DNA of 64,000 bases, from contig NZ_PUIA01000038.1 of the NCBI RefSeq assembly GCF_002967715.1, forward strand, positions 186,001-250,000, in the 5' to 3' direction. Origin of the DNA: Blastopirellula marina (GTDB lineage: Bacteria; Planctomycetota; Planctomycetia; Pirellulales; Pirellulaceae). Numbering within the stretch: position 1 is the first letter of the stretch; each line of letters begins with the position of its first letter. This document shows positions 38,420-48,137 of the stretch, piece by piece. A program made the translations under genes and the position numbers. A model generated the notes under the pieces. That model saw only the letters and a list, made by a program, of their open reading frames with translations, was not told the origin of the DNA and searched no databases.

Positions 38420-39556
38420 ATGTTGCTGATCGACCGATACCTGCTGATACAGTTCCTCAAGTCGTTTCTGATATTCTTTATCAGTTTTACGGGGCTGTTC
38501 ATCGTTATCGACTCGTTCAACAACCTCGACGAGTTCCTCAAATACGGTGACCAAACGGGAAGTACGTTTGGTGTTCTGTGGGATTACTACAGCCCGCGGG
38601 TATTCACCTTCTTTGGCATGACCAGCGGGATCCTGACTCTCATTTCAGCCATGTTTACGGTGACGTGGATTCAGCGTCACAACGAAATGACGGCTTTGAT
38701 GGCCGCAGGCATCTCTCAGGCTCGTATTGTCCGCCCGGTGATCATCGCGGTGATTGTCATCGCTATTTTGGGCGTTTTGAATCGCGAACTACTGATTCCT
38801 CAGTATATGGATCGCTTGACTCGTAATGCCCAGGACTGGCTTGGCGAATCGAAGAAGACCTTTCAGCCCAAGTTCGATAACCATACCGGTGTCCTTTTGA
38901 ATGGTGCCGCGACGGTTGCCAGCGATTCTCGGATTGAGTCTCCCAATTTTCGGCTGGACCAAAGCTACGAGGGGATCGGCAATCAGATCAATGGCGAGAA
39001 TGCTTATTATCTGGCCGCCACCCCGGAGCATCCTAGTGGCTTTCTGATTGACAACCTGACCAAGCCTGCATCGACTGAAGGGGTTGCGTCGGTTGACTTC
39101 GAGGGAACGCCACTGGTGCTCATGCCGGCCGATCACGACTGGCTCAAGCCCAATCAATGCTTCCTGGCCACGGAGCTTACCTTTGAGCAGCTTACCGCCA
39201 GCAGCCAATGGCGTGACTATGCGTCTACCTACGATTTAATTGCCACACTCAGCAATCGCAGCCTCGATGTCGGAGCTGACGTCCGTACCGAGATTCACAG
39301 CCGAATCGTGCAGCCGTTTCTCGACATCACGCTGCTCTTTCTGGGCTTGCCTATTGTGCTGCGAAAAGAGAATCGCAACATTTTCATCGCTATCGGCTAT
39401 TGCCTGCTGCTGGTGATGTGTTTCTATGCGGTCACACTTGCCTGCAAGGCGATGGGATCAACTTCCTGGATTCGTCCCACTTCCCTGGCAGCATTCATTC
39501 CGTTGATCATTTTCGTGCCGATTGCAACGGCCATGGCGGCACCACTACGCGACTAG
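38420..39556 (+). CDS. LptF/LptG-family permease
   Basis: Inner-membrane protein of the YjgP/YjgQ type, part of the LptBFG transporter that extracts lipopolysaccharide. MLLIDRYLLIQFLKSFLIFF is the characteristic first helix. Three membrane segments at the N-terminal side and three at the C-terminal side flank a periplasmic region (about residues 130-285). 378 aa is normal. SD AAAGG precedes ATG 38420. Whether it is LptF or LptG cannot be told. It converges with the A2M gene with 27 bases between. Confidence 0.85.
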   Translation: MLLIDRYLLIQFLKSFLIFFISFTGLFIVIDSFNNLDEFLKYGDQTGSTFGVLWDYYSPRVFTFFGMTSGILTLISAMFTVTWIQRHNEMTALMAAGISQARIVRPVIIAVIVIAILGVLNRELLIPQYMDRLTRNAQDWLGESKKTFQPKFDNHTGVLLNGAATVASDSRIESPNFRLDQSYEGIGNQINGENAYYLAATPEHPSGFLIDNLTKPASTEGVASVDFEGTPLVLMPADHDWLKPNQCFLATELTFEQLTASSQWRDYASTYDLIATLSNRSLDVGADVRTEIHSRIVQPFLDITLLFLGLPIVLRKENRNIFIAIGYCLLLVMCFYAVTLACKAMGSTSWIRPTSLAAFIPLIIFVPIATAMAAPLRD

Positions 39557-39583
39557 GCGGAGCAGTGCCACCTGCTGTGCCAT

Positions 39584-42500
39584 TTAGAACTTGAAGTTCT
39601 TGATGCCTCCCTTGACGTCGTTGCGATAGAACCGATCCAGGTTGCGGCGTTGCTCTTGCTGAATGACGCCATTGCCCGATTGAATCCCTTCGAGCAATTC
39701 CTGTTTGGCATCCATCTGAGGCATGGGGACCTGCTCGCCTTGTTGTACGCCCTGCTCGACTTGCCAGGTGCTACGACGATTCAGTTCCTCTTGTGTGAGG
39801 GCCAGGTCGGTCGTCCCGCGGAAGAACGCATACTCTCCCTTTTCGGCCTGAGCGATCACCGTGCTGCGGCCTCGAATGCCATCGCCGATGAAGATCCCCC
39901 GTAGATCGGTATCGCCGGAAACGAAATCGGAGTTGTTCGTGCCGATCACCTTGACGTGTACGTCGTCGACGTAGGTGTCCTTTAGCTTGTTTTTAACCGT
40001 AACGCGAACACGTCCCGACACTTGATCTTCGTTGACGTCCAGCTTTAAAGGACTGATCAGTACCAGCCCGCTGGCGTGCAGGTTGTCTGCCCGGGCAACG
40101 ATCAGGTACGCACCTTCTTCTTTCAATGGAAGCGGCACGTCCTTCTCCTTATCCTGGTAGTCTTTACCATCCCCCAACGCGATGGTCGTTTCGTGTAGCG
40201 GCTGAATACCGGCCAGGTTGATCGTGGTGATCTTCTGCAAATTGCGTTGCAATAGGCCAAACTTCATCAGGTCGATGCGATAGACCTTGATTTCGCAGTC
40301 TTTCACGTTGCGATAATCGAGGGTGAGGTGAACCTTTTCATCCGGTAGGAAGCTGGTTACTTCTTCCAGCGAAATTGCTTGCCGCGTGAAGTAATTGATT
40401 GCCTGAGCCGCATCGACGAAGCGATCTTTCACTTCCGTGTAGTTGGCAATCGCCTTGGCGGCCTGATTCAGCGAATGATGAATCTGCCCCATGATGTAGA
40501 TGGCTCTCCAGCGATTCTGGGCGGCAACGCTGTTGGAGTTCTGCTGCGATGCTGGCACGCTCTGGGCGACCTTGTCCGACATCTCTAATGCCTGTTCCGG
40601 TTGGCTCAGGGCGAAGTGGCAGAACGCCGTCAGATACCAGTAACTGCTCAAGTAATCACTCTTGGGATATCGATCCGTAAACTTCTTGCATAGCTTGATC
40701 GTTTGATCGTACTGCTCGAGTTCCGTCATGCCTGATGCCAACGCAAATGCGGCTTCATCCGCGGAAGGATCTTCGGGATGCGTAGTCAGGAACTGCTCGA
40801 GCATCTGCAGCGATTTCTTCAGGAAGTGAACCTTGGTCAGTTTCAGGTTCTTGGCTTCACGCGATGCCGCGGCTTGGGCCGCATTGCCATACACGTCGGT
40901 TGCCAACGCATACTCGGCAATCGCTGTGTACGATTCCTGAGGCGAGTTCTTAAGCAGGTCTTCCATCACCTTGATGCTGCGGATGACTTCTCCTTGATCG
41001 ACCAGGAAGCCGGCCACCTGGCTTTCGACCATGAAGTTAGCTTCGACAGTCGCTCGGAAGACGAGGTAGCTTCGTTCGTATTCACCCAATTCATTATAGG
41101 CGTCGCCAACTTTCAGTAGCTTGGCGAAAGGGATTTGTTCGTCCGGGAACTTCTCGATCAGCAGTTCGAAGAATTTAACCGCTTCCGCCGAGTGGTTGGC
41201 TTGAAGGTGGATGTCGAACAGCATTTTGGTCGTCTCGCGGAATGGATTATTATCGAGCGACCAGTTGCTGAATAACTCTGTCAAATGACCTTCGGCACCG
41301 GCGAAATCTCCCTTCTCGAACTTGCGACGTCCCAGTTCAAACAGTTCCTGGGGCGTAAGTCGATACTTGTCGCTACTTTCCTCACCGTTGGCGAGAACCT
41401 TCAGCGACTTCGACTCTCCCACGGCCAGGCTTTCCGGGCGGTAGACGTCCTGGGCCAGTGTGGGGCCGGTGTAGAAGTTGCCAGGCTGAATGCCGACCAG
41501 TTCGTAGTTGAGGTGACGCGATCCACGGCTTGGGCCGAGGTAAAACAAGATGTAGCCTGGGTGGATCTCATAGCGTTCAAAGCTTCCGCTGATTGAACTC
41601 GGATCGACTGTTGCCCCGGCCGGAATAGGCTCGGTGACGACCAGGTACTCCATCTGTTGTTCTTCTTCGTCATTTCGTACGTTGCTGCGATAAATGCTCA
41701 CGTGGACCTGGCCACGTTCGCCGGATGGCAGTTCGGTCAAATCATTTCGGAACGATTGATAGCTTCCACTGACCACTCCGAAACCGCGAGGAATCTCTTC
41801 GCCATCAAAGCGTAGTGGTGCTGGGTCGTAATAACGACGCACATACCAGCGAGACGTATTCGACTTCAGCTTGTCTAGCGGCACATCGGCCGACAGTTCA
41901 CAGCGGTACGTGAACTCACCACGCCCGGTTAACTGGAAGCGAACAGTCTCTTGCTTGTCTCGCTTCAGAAAATCGGCAGGAATCTCGACCGATTGGGTGA
42001 GACTCTTCGCATCGATCTTCAGGGTCTTCACTGCCTGGTCATTGACCAGGATCGCTAGTTGATACTCGTCGGCGGCCAAGGTCTGACCCGATGTCCAACC
42101 ACAAACGGCCATCATCGCAGGTCCCGTCGCTTTGTCGGGTAGCCAGCGATGACCATTGCGTAAGTGGAGAACTTCCTGGGCAACCTTTGTCATCTCTGGC
42201 GACTTTGGCTGGGTTGCCAGAACGCACAAAGCATATAAGGCCTTGGACTCGACGTCCGAACTGTTCCAACCGGCGATTCCCTGCTGACCAATCTTGGTTT
42301 TGACCAGGTCGGTCAACTCGCGAGCCGTATCGTTGCGGTTCATCTCTGCAAAGGTAAGCGCCAAGTATGCACAACCGGAAGCGGTCAACGACGGGCGATT
42401 GCGATGTAATTGATTGGCTAGTGAGAAGTCGCCAGCGTCCGCAATCGTCAACGCATGTAGCAGGGTCGCCTTGCTGTCGTAGTCGCCCACCGGTAGTTTC

Positions 42501-45500
42501 GGAATCTCGTTCTTCAGGGCATAGACCGACTTCTGGATGAGATCGGTGTCAATGCGATGGCCAGCCTTGCGGGCAGCGGCCAATGCCCAAAGGGCCCGAG
42601 CCGTCGAGTAACGGTTCGTGGCCGATTGAGAACCGCTCCAGCTAAAACCGCCGTTGTCGTTTTGCATGACGATTAATGAAGCAATTGCCGCATCGACTTT
42701 GGATTTAACTGAATCGAGCGAAGGTCCGCCTTGGTCGGGGCTTTGCTTCAGTAAGTTCTCCAGAGCGATGCCGGCGAGGATATCGCTTGTCAGGGTGTCG
42801 ATTGGTGTCGCAGCGATGGTTCCACAGCGATAAAGCGGCACGACCGGAGGATCCAGCACGCTAATCAGATCAGACCGCACGTTGGGGCCGATCACGATAT
42901 GGAGCATCGGGTTTTCCCACGGCATGCCTTCGGGGTACTTAACAACGGCAGTCATGTCACTTGAGGCCTGACCGGCTGCCGAGCGGACAATGCGATAGCT
43001 ACGCAAGCGAATGGGCACCGATTGACGCTGCACATCGGCCATGTCGCCAGAGCGGACTTCCAGACGAAATTCGGCCACGGCCGGATCAGCACTCTTCACC
43101 GAAGCCGGATCGATCTCAAGTGGTATGAGGAGATCGTATTCAGTTTCCTCCTTGAATTCGATCGTTTTCTTTTGCGTAACTTTCTTCTCGCCAATGCTGA
43201 TTTCCAGAGCTAGTTCGACCTTGGCTGGTTTACCATTGGTCTTGAAGACACGCACCGGAATCTTGATCGAATCGCCACTTTGCAGTGCCATTGGCAAGGT
43301 CAGATCAGCAAACAGCGGCTTGGCGACGGTCAGTTCCGCTTCCGTTTCGCCGGCCAAGGTTTCGACGGTAATTCCCTTGGATAGCATTTTCCAGGTCGTC
43401 GAATTGGGGGGCAGTGTAATCTCGACACTCGCCAGCCCTTTCTCATTGGTAACGAGGTTGGGAGCCCAGAATGCCGTTTCCTGAGGCGGTAGGCCTGGCA
43501 GCAAGAGGTCTCCATTTTTGGCGGCTTCGTCGACCAAAGCGAATAGAAAATCAGGGTTCGCGACTCCGCCATCCGCTACCTGAATGGCTCGATTCGAATA
43601 GCGTCCTTGGGCATCGAGAACCTGCACGCCGAGATTGGCATTCCCCTGAGAATCAAAATACCAACTACGTTCCTGGAATGTCGACATGTCGTCCCAGCGA
43701 ACGTCTTTGGCTCCCCAGCCAAGCTGTTGCTCGCCGAGTTGGAAGTCGTACAGCTCTCGCTGACCAGCAACGACCTTCTTGCCTGCTAGTAGCTCTTTCT
43801 CGGTGATGGAGGCACGTGCACGTAGTCGTTGCGACTGCGGTTGGGCTGCCGCTTGTAGTTCGGACATAGGCGGGGGGGCATTCGGCTGGGCGTACCCAGG
43901 TCGTCCCATCATACCGCCAAATCCACCGCCGCCACCAAATCCGCCCCCGTAGCCACCCATGCCTGAGGTGTTGGCATTCGAACCGTAATCATCGGCATTG
44001 GCATCGGATGGGGCTGCACCGAAGGGGTCGTTCGCTACACCGTCAAAGTCACGGCTGTTTGCTCGACTGAAGTCACTTAGTTCGAGACGAATTTCCTCGG
44101 CCGCTTCCAGACGTTCTTCTTCGGCCAATAGCTGTTCGTCGATCTCTTCCGTTGTCGGCTGATAATGGAAGTCGATGCTGGAGGTTGCCCGCATCGCGAA
44201 GACACGGGGATTGCCTTGCCAGAAGTCGCTTGGCTTGGTCCAGTTCGGCGGGAACTGGTCTAACAGGCTCTTCTCCACCAGGGCCAGGCTCACTTCGGCC
44301 GGAAGCGGATTTCCCAACGCATCGGTCGTCTTGAGCTCAGCTTTCACCGTGTCGCCTGGTTGGGCATTCTTCGGCAACTTCAGCTCGATCCGCAGGTCTC
44401 GTTCAACCTCAAAGACGCTGTCTGCCGTATGGAAACGAATCGGGGACTCGGTATCTTCCAGCTTGACGTTCTTCTTCACGTCGGTCATCGCCGCGATTGC
44501 CAGCTGAAAGTTGGGGGCTAAGAACGTATCGACATCAAACTTCAACGCATTCTTGCCTGATTTGAGTTCCACCAGGCGATAGTCGAGGATCTTCGAACCC
44601 TCAAACGTCACCAAAGCCATCGTCGGTTCCCCACGCCAGTGTACGTCAACCGAAGCCTTTTCGCCTGACTTGAGCAGGTGCCGGTCTGCCAGGATATGCA
44701 AACGAATCCGGTCGTTCTCGTCCGAGATATTCACCGATGTCTGGGCAGAGATATCGTGTTTGAAGCGATCGACGCCTGTGAAACGAAGGATATAGTTGCC
44801 ACCCTTTTCAAGTGTCAACGTCTGTCGGGCTTCCCCTTTGGCGTTGGACTTGAGCTCATCCTTCGATACGAGAACCTCCTGTGCCTGCCCTGGCCCGTCG
44901 CTGGCTAGTCGCATCACGGAAAGAGTCAGATCGGTTTCCAGGGGCTCCCCTTCCAGGTCTTTTACGCTGGCGGAAACATCAAACGATTCACCACTCAAAT
45001 AGGTATCGCGAACGATCGAAGCGTTGATCGTGAAGCCCACGGACGAAATAAAGACACTCTTCGCCGTCGAAGCATTCTCGCTGGGCATCCGGGCTTGAAT
45101 CTGTACCACCTTGGAATCTCGCAGGTCGCGCGTCGGCAACTCGAATTCGACCTGCCCCTTGTTATTGGTCTGGGCATCGATTTGCTTGCCATCCAGGAAG
45201 TACTGTAAATTGCGATTGATAACCGGATCCCCATGATAGTACTTCGCGGTGATCGTTCCTTTGACGACCTCACCGCGATAATAAACGTCTTCTTCGGTTT
45301 CGATTTCGAGGAAGATTCGCGGTAGTTGGAATTCGGCGACCTGGAAGTTGCCGTAGTAGGCTTCTTCCTTGTTCTTGCTCGACTTCATCACCACCTGATA
45401 CGAGCCAACCGGCGACTGGGCCGGCAACAGCAAGTGCCCGCCTGCTGAACCAAAGTTAGAAAGTTTGACCTCGCGATACAGCAGCGAACGCCCGCGTGGA

Positions 45501-47821
45501 TCGAGCACTTCCAGTTGGTAGGTTTCTCCTGAGGGAACGGTATAGCGATCATCTTTCACATGGCGAATAATGCCGCGGACATGCACCAGCTGGCCAGGAC
45601 GATACGCAGGGCGATCGGTATAAAGGTAGCCGCGTCGCTCGAGTCCCCGAGCTACATCGAGTCCGCTTAGGTTCACGATGTTCGCGGCTGAATGCCCCTC
45701 GATGACACCCAGCACCCGGATATCGCCGGAGCCGTGAAGCTCGTCACGACTCGCTCGATAGACACCATCCTCACCGGTCGTCGCTTCGGCGAAGACTTCG
45801 CTGCCGTTGGACATCAACAGACGAACATTCCCCCACGGCTTGCCCGTCTTCATGTTCTGGGCGTAGACGAACACCTCGTCGCGTGAGCTTTTGACGATCA
45901 TGTCCAAGTCGCTCTGTAGCACGACTGTGGTGGCTTCTTTCGTGGCTCCGGTAACGGTGACGGCAACCACGCCGGCTTCCGCTACCTTATCCCCATCTTT
46001 GTCACCAGGCAGCGGGATGGGAATTTCGACGTCATGTGTGTCGAGACGGTACTTCTCGTATTTGGGTACCTCAAAGGTAAAGCTCTTGGCCGGGTCGATC
46101 AGAGCGATGTCGAGGCTCTCGATACCACCGGTGGTTTGCATCTTCCGGAAATAAGTTTCGAGATCAATTGGATAGATCTGTACGGTTACCTTTTCCAGGT
46201 TCCGTGTTTTCAGTTGAATCGAAGGCTTCTGATTCGAGCGAAATTTGCGGAGCGTCGCGAGTTCCAGTTGCTCGCCGGTTAGTCGTGTGATGCGCTCTTG
46301 GGCTTGCGATGCGAAAGGTGTTCCGGCGAGCTCTTTGTAAAGCTCGATCGATTCGGCAAGCTTCCCTAACTTCTGTTCGGTCGTCAGCGCGATGTGGTAT
46401 TTCGCTTGAGCCGCGATCTGCGACCCGGGGAACTTACTGGCCAATTGCTGCCATGAAGAGATCGCTTCGGCCCAGTTTTCCTGCCGATGGAAGCTCTCTC
46501 CGATTTGAAACTGGATCTGCTGCGAACGCGAGTCGACCGGGTATTTCACCAGGAATTCTCGCCAGAGCTTGCGAGCCTCGTCATACTGCTTTTCGGAGTA
46601 GGCAAACTCGGCCTTCTGATACTGGGTGTTGATAATACGCTGCTGGGCCTCGCTCCACTTCGAGTGGGTCGGATGCTTCGAGAGGTATTCACTCCAGGCG
46701 GCAATCGCTTCGTCAAACTTGTTCTGCTGAGCATAGATAGCACCCAACAGAAATCGGGCTTCGGCATAGGCATCGGTGCTGGCAAATTGTTCGATCTTCA
46801 AAAATGACTGCAGCGCCTGAACGGCGTCATCGCCACGTCCGCGACTCGAGAATGCCCGGGCAAGTTGGAAGTGAGCCTCGGGAACGCTTTCATGCTCCGG
46901 GTAGTTGGCCAAATACTCTTCCAGGGCCGCGACTCCGAGTTCCAGGTCTTGCTCGGAGGGGGGATTGGGAAAGCTATACGTTTCGGCGAGACGAAATGCT
47001 GCCTTGGGCAGGAGCGGGGAGTCTTCCCCTTCGTGCAGGGCCAGCAGGTCTTCCCAGGTCTTCCGTGCTGCTGCCTGTTGTCCTGCGTGCAGGTAAAGGT
47101 CCCCTAGTTCGTAGCGGGCAATCAGCTTGATCGGCAGATCAGTACTGTTGGAAACCAAATTCGCATAGACATTGATTGCATCTCCCTGACGCCCCAGATG
47201 ATTCTGGCTGCGAGCGATCTGAAGGTTGATTTTGTCCCGCGTCTTGGGTTTGGGGCCAACTTCCAGGGCCTTCTGATAGAACTGCAACGCCTTGGTGTAT
47301 TCGTTGTTGTCCTTAGTTTCTTCACCGCACTCGTAGGCAACGCTTGCCAGGTTCAGGTAGATTTCCGCGACTTCTTCCTTGCGATCGAGCGAGAGAAGGT
47401 AGCGAGCCTGTTCGCGGTAGGCTGCTTCCGCACTGCGATAGTCCCCCCGCCGTGCATGAGCGATACCTATGGCGAATTTGGCTTTGCGCGACCATTTTGC
47501 GTCCGGGAACCGCTTCAGCTGCTCTTCAAACACCTTTACGGCTTCTTCGTATTTACCAGCGAAATGCAGGGCTCGCCCCTTGAGGTAAAGCAGTTGCTCC
47601 TTGTCCCCTCCATCTTTCGCCAGATCGGCGTCGATCAGCTGAATCGCTTCGTCGTATTTGCGATCTTGTAAGGCATCGCGAATAGGGGTTGGTGCCAGGA
47701 CGTAAAGTGTGTTATCGACACTGGTTGCATCCTCGATGTCGCCTTCGGCAGCCGTCGCGATGAGAGGAAGGCAAACAGCAAAGACGAAACTCCACGCCAG
47801 CGGTCGAAATAGCGGCAACAT
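39584..47821 (-). CDS. Giant TPR plus alpha-2-macroglobulin-like protein
   Basis: 2745 aa with a signal peptide (residues 1-25, LPLIATAAE). Residues about 45-510 are TPR-like repeats with EAIxxWxxxLxxxP elements. Then come macroglobulin-like beta domains (about 540-1200), an Asp/Gly-rich linker with a GGYGGGFGGGGGFGGMMG run (about 1289-1306), and the A2M core (FWAPNLVTNEKGLASVEITL at 1451-1470, TTWKMLSKGITVETLAG at 1475-1491). A terpenoid-toroid-like helical part with NDNGGFSWSG follows from about 1700. More TPR repeats and beta domains occupy the C-terminal part. At the thioester position LYRCGTIAATPIDTLTSD (1664-1681) replaces the usual GCxEQ. Bacterial A2Ms are periplasmic and protease-trapping; a thioester-less one may bind by shape or serve another purpose. 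Confidence 0.88.
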   Translation of the reverse strand: MLPLFRPLAWSFVFAVCLPLIATAAEGDIEDATSVDNTLYVLAPTPIRDALQDRKYDEAIQLIDADLAKDGGDKEQLLYLKGRALHFAGKYEEAVKVFEEQLKRFPDAKWSRKAKFAIGIAHARRGDYRSAEAAYREQARYLLSLDRKEEVAEIYLNLASVAYECGEETKDNNEYTKALQFYQKALEVGPKPKTRDKINLQIARSQNHLGRQGDAINVYANLVSNSTDLPIKLIARYELGDLYLHAGQQAAARKTWEDLLALHEGEDSPLLPKAAFRLAETYSFPNPPSEQDLELGVAALEEYLANYPEHESVPEAHFQLARAFSSRGRGDDAVQALQSFLKIEQFASTDAYAEARFLLGAIYAQQNKFDEAIAAWSEYLSKHPTHSKWSEAQQRIINTQYQKAEFAYSEKQYDEARKLWREFLVKYPVDSRSQQIQFQIGESFHRQENWAEAISSWQQLASKFPGSQIAAQAKYHIALTTEQKLGKLAESIELYKELAGTPFASQAQERITRLTGEQLELATLRKFRSNQKPSIQLKTRNLEKVTVQIYPIDLETYFRKMQTTGGIESLDIALIDPAKSFTFEVPKYEKYRLDTHDVEIPIPLPGDKDGDKVAEAGVVAVTVTGATKEATTVVLQSDLDMIVKSSRDEVFVYAQNMKTGKPWGNVRLLMSNGSEVFAEATTGEDGVYRASRDELHGSGDIRVLGVIEGHSAANIVNLSGLDVARGLERRGYLYTDRPAYRPGQLVHVRGIIRHVKDDRYTVPSGETYQLEVLDPRGRSLLYREVKLSNFGSAGGHLLLPAQSPVGSYQVVMKSSKNKEEAYYGNFQVAEFQLPRIFLEIETEEDVYYRGEVVKGTITAKYYHGDPVINRNLQYFLDGKQIDAQTNNKGQVEFELPTRDLRDSKVVQIQARMPSENASTAKSVFISSVGFTINASIVRDTYLSGESFDVSASVKDLEGEPLETDLTLSVMRLASDGPGQAQEVLVSKDELKSNAKGEARQTLTLEKGGNYILRFTGVDRFKHDISAQTSVNISDENDRIRLHILADRHLLKSGEKASVDVHWRGEPTMALVTFEGSKILDYRLVELKSGKNALKFDVDTFLAPNFQLAIAAMTDVKKNVKLEDTESPIRFHTADSVFEVERDLRIELKLPKNAQPGDTVKAELKTTDALGNPLPAEVSLALVEKSLLDQFPPNWTKPSDFWQGNPRVFAMRATSSIDFHYQPTTEEIDEQLLAEEERLEAAEEIRLELSDFSRANSRDFDGVANDPFGAAPSDANADDYGSNANTSGMGGYGGGFGGGGGFGGMMGRPGYAQPNAPPPMSELQAAAQPQSQRLRARASITEKELLAGKKVVAGQRELYDFQLGEQQLGWGAKDVRWDDMSTFQERSWYFDSQGNANLGVQVLDAQGRYSNRAIQVADGGVANPDFLFALVDEAAKNGDLLLPGLPPQETAFWAPNLVTNEKGLASVEITLPPNSTTWKMLSKGITVETLAGETEAELTVAKPLFADLTLPMALQSGDSIKIPVRVFKTNGKPAKVELALEISIGEKKVTQKKTIEFKEETEYDLLIPLEIDPASVKSADPAVAEFRLEVRSGDMADVQRQSVPIRLRSYRIVRSAAGQASSDMTAVVKYPEGMPWENPMLHIVIGPNVRSDLISVLDPPVVPLYRCGTIAATPIDTLTSDILAGIALENLLKQSPDQGGPSLDSVKSKVDAAIASLIVMQNDNGGFSWSGSQSATNRYSTARALWALAAARKAGHRIDTDLIQKSVYALKNEIPKLPVGDYDSKATLLHALTIADAGDFSLANQLHRNRPSLTASGCAYLALTFAEMNRNDTARELTDLVKTKIGQQGIAGWNSSDVESKALYALCVLATQPKSPEMTKVAQEVLHLRNGHRWLPDKATGPAMMAVCGWTSGQTLAADEYQLAILVNDQAVKTLKIDAKSLTQSVEIPADFLKRDKQETVRFQLTGRGEFTYRCELSADVPLDKLKSNTSRWYVRRYYDPAPLRFDGEEIPRGFGVVSGSYQSFRNDLTELPSGERGQVHVSIYRSNVRNDEEEQQMEYLVVTEPIPAGATVDPSSISGSFERYEIHPGYILFYLGPSRGSRHLNYELVGIQPGNFYTGPTLAQDVYRPESLAVGESKSLKVLANGEESSDKYRLTPQELFELGRRKFEKGDFAGAEGHLTELFSNWSLDNNPFRETTKMLFDIHLQANHSAEAVKFFELLIEKFPDEQIPFAKLLKVGDAYNELGEYERSYLVFRATVEANFMVESQVAGFLVDQGEVIRSIKVMEDLLKNSPQESYTAIAEYALATDVYGNAAQAAASREAKNLKLTKVHFLKKSLQMLEQFLTTHPEDPSADEAAFALASGMTELEQYDQTIKLCKKFTDRYPKSDYLSSYWYLTAFCHFALSQPEQALEMSDKVAQSVPASQQNSNSVAAQNRWRAIYIMGQIHHSLNQAAKAIANYTEVKDRFVDAAQAINYFTRQAISLEEVTSFLPDEKVHLTLDYRNVKDCEIKVYRIDLMKFGLLQRNLQKITTINLAGIQPLHETTIALGDGKDYQDKEKDVPLPLKEEGAYLIVARADNLHASGLVLISPLKLDVNEDQVSGRVRVTVKNKLKDTYVDDVHVKVIGTNNSDFVSGDTDLRGIFIGDGIRGRSTVIAQAEKGEYAFFRGTTDLALTQEELNRRSTWQVEQGVQQGEQVPMPQMDAKQELLEGIQSGNGVIQQEQRRNLDRFYRNDVKGGIKNFKF

Positions 47822-48137
47822 CAGAGAGTCCCCGGGGCTAAAGGATAGAAGAGTGTCGCGACTAGGTTCGTTATCTCAGACATAGACGAATTGGGCCAGG
47901 AAATGGTTTTTGGTGCTTTCAACATTCCTTGTGCCTGGTTGTCTACTTCATTTTTAGGTCATAAGTGACCAACTGGCAATGTTTTAGCGAGATCTTCTCA
48001 GTCGCTTTTCAGCGGATGTAACCCTACGGGAAGTCTAGAAAATCGATCTTTTGTCCGTCCCCTTACGCCGTTAAGATTCACCCCCACTCTGACCAGACGG
48101 GGGTCTGGATGCATGGATGCGAATAAAGGTTTGGACC
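47822..48137. other. Divergent promoter region between the A2M and DUF900 genes
   Basis: 316 bases without a gene, serving both directions. Seen: a small palindrome GGTCA-TAAG-TGACC at 47957-47970, and CCAGAC-GGGG-GTCTGG around 48096-48111, just before the SD of the plus-strand gene. TGGCAAT-GTTT-TAGCG near 47974 is only a poor sigma-54 match. No clear sigma-70 promoter was found. Confidence 0.4.
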
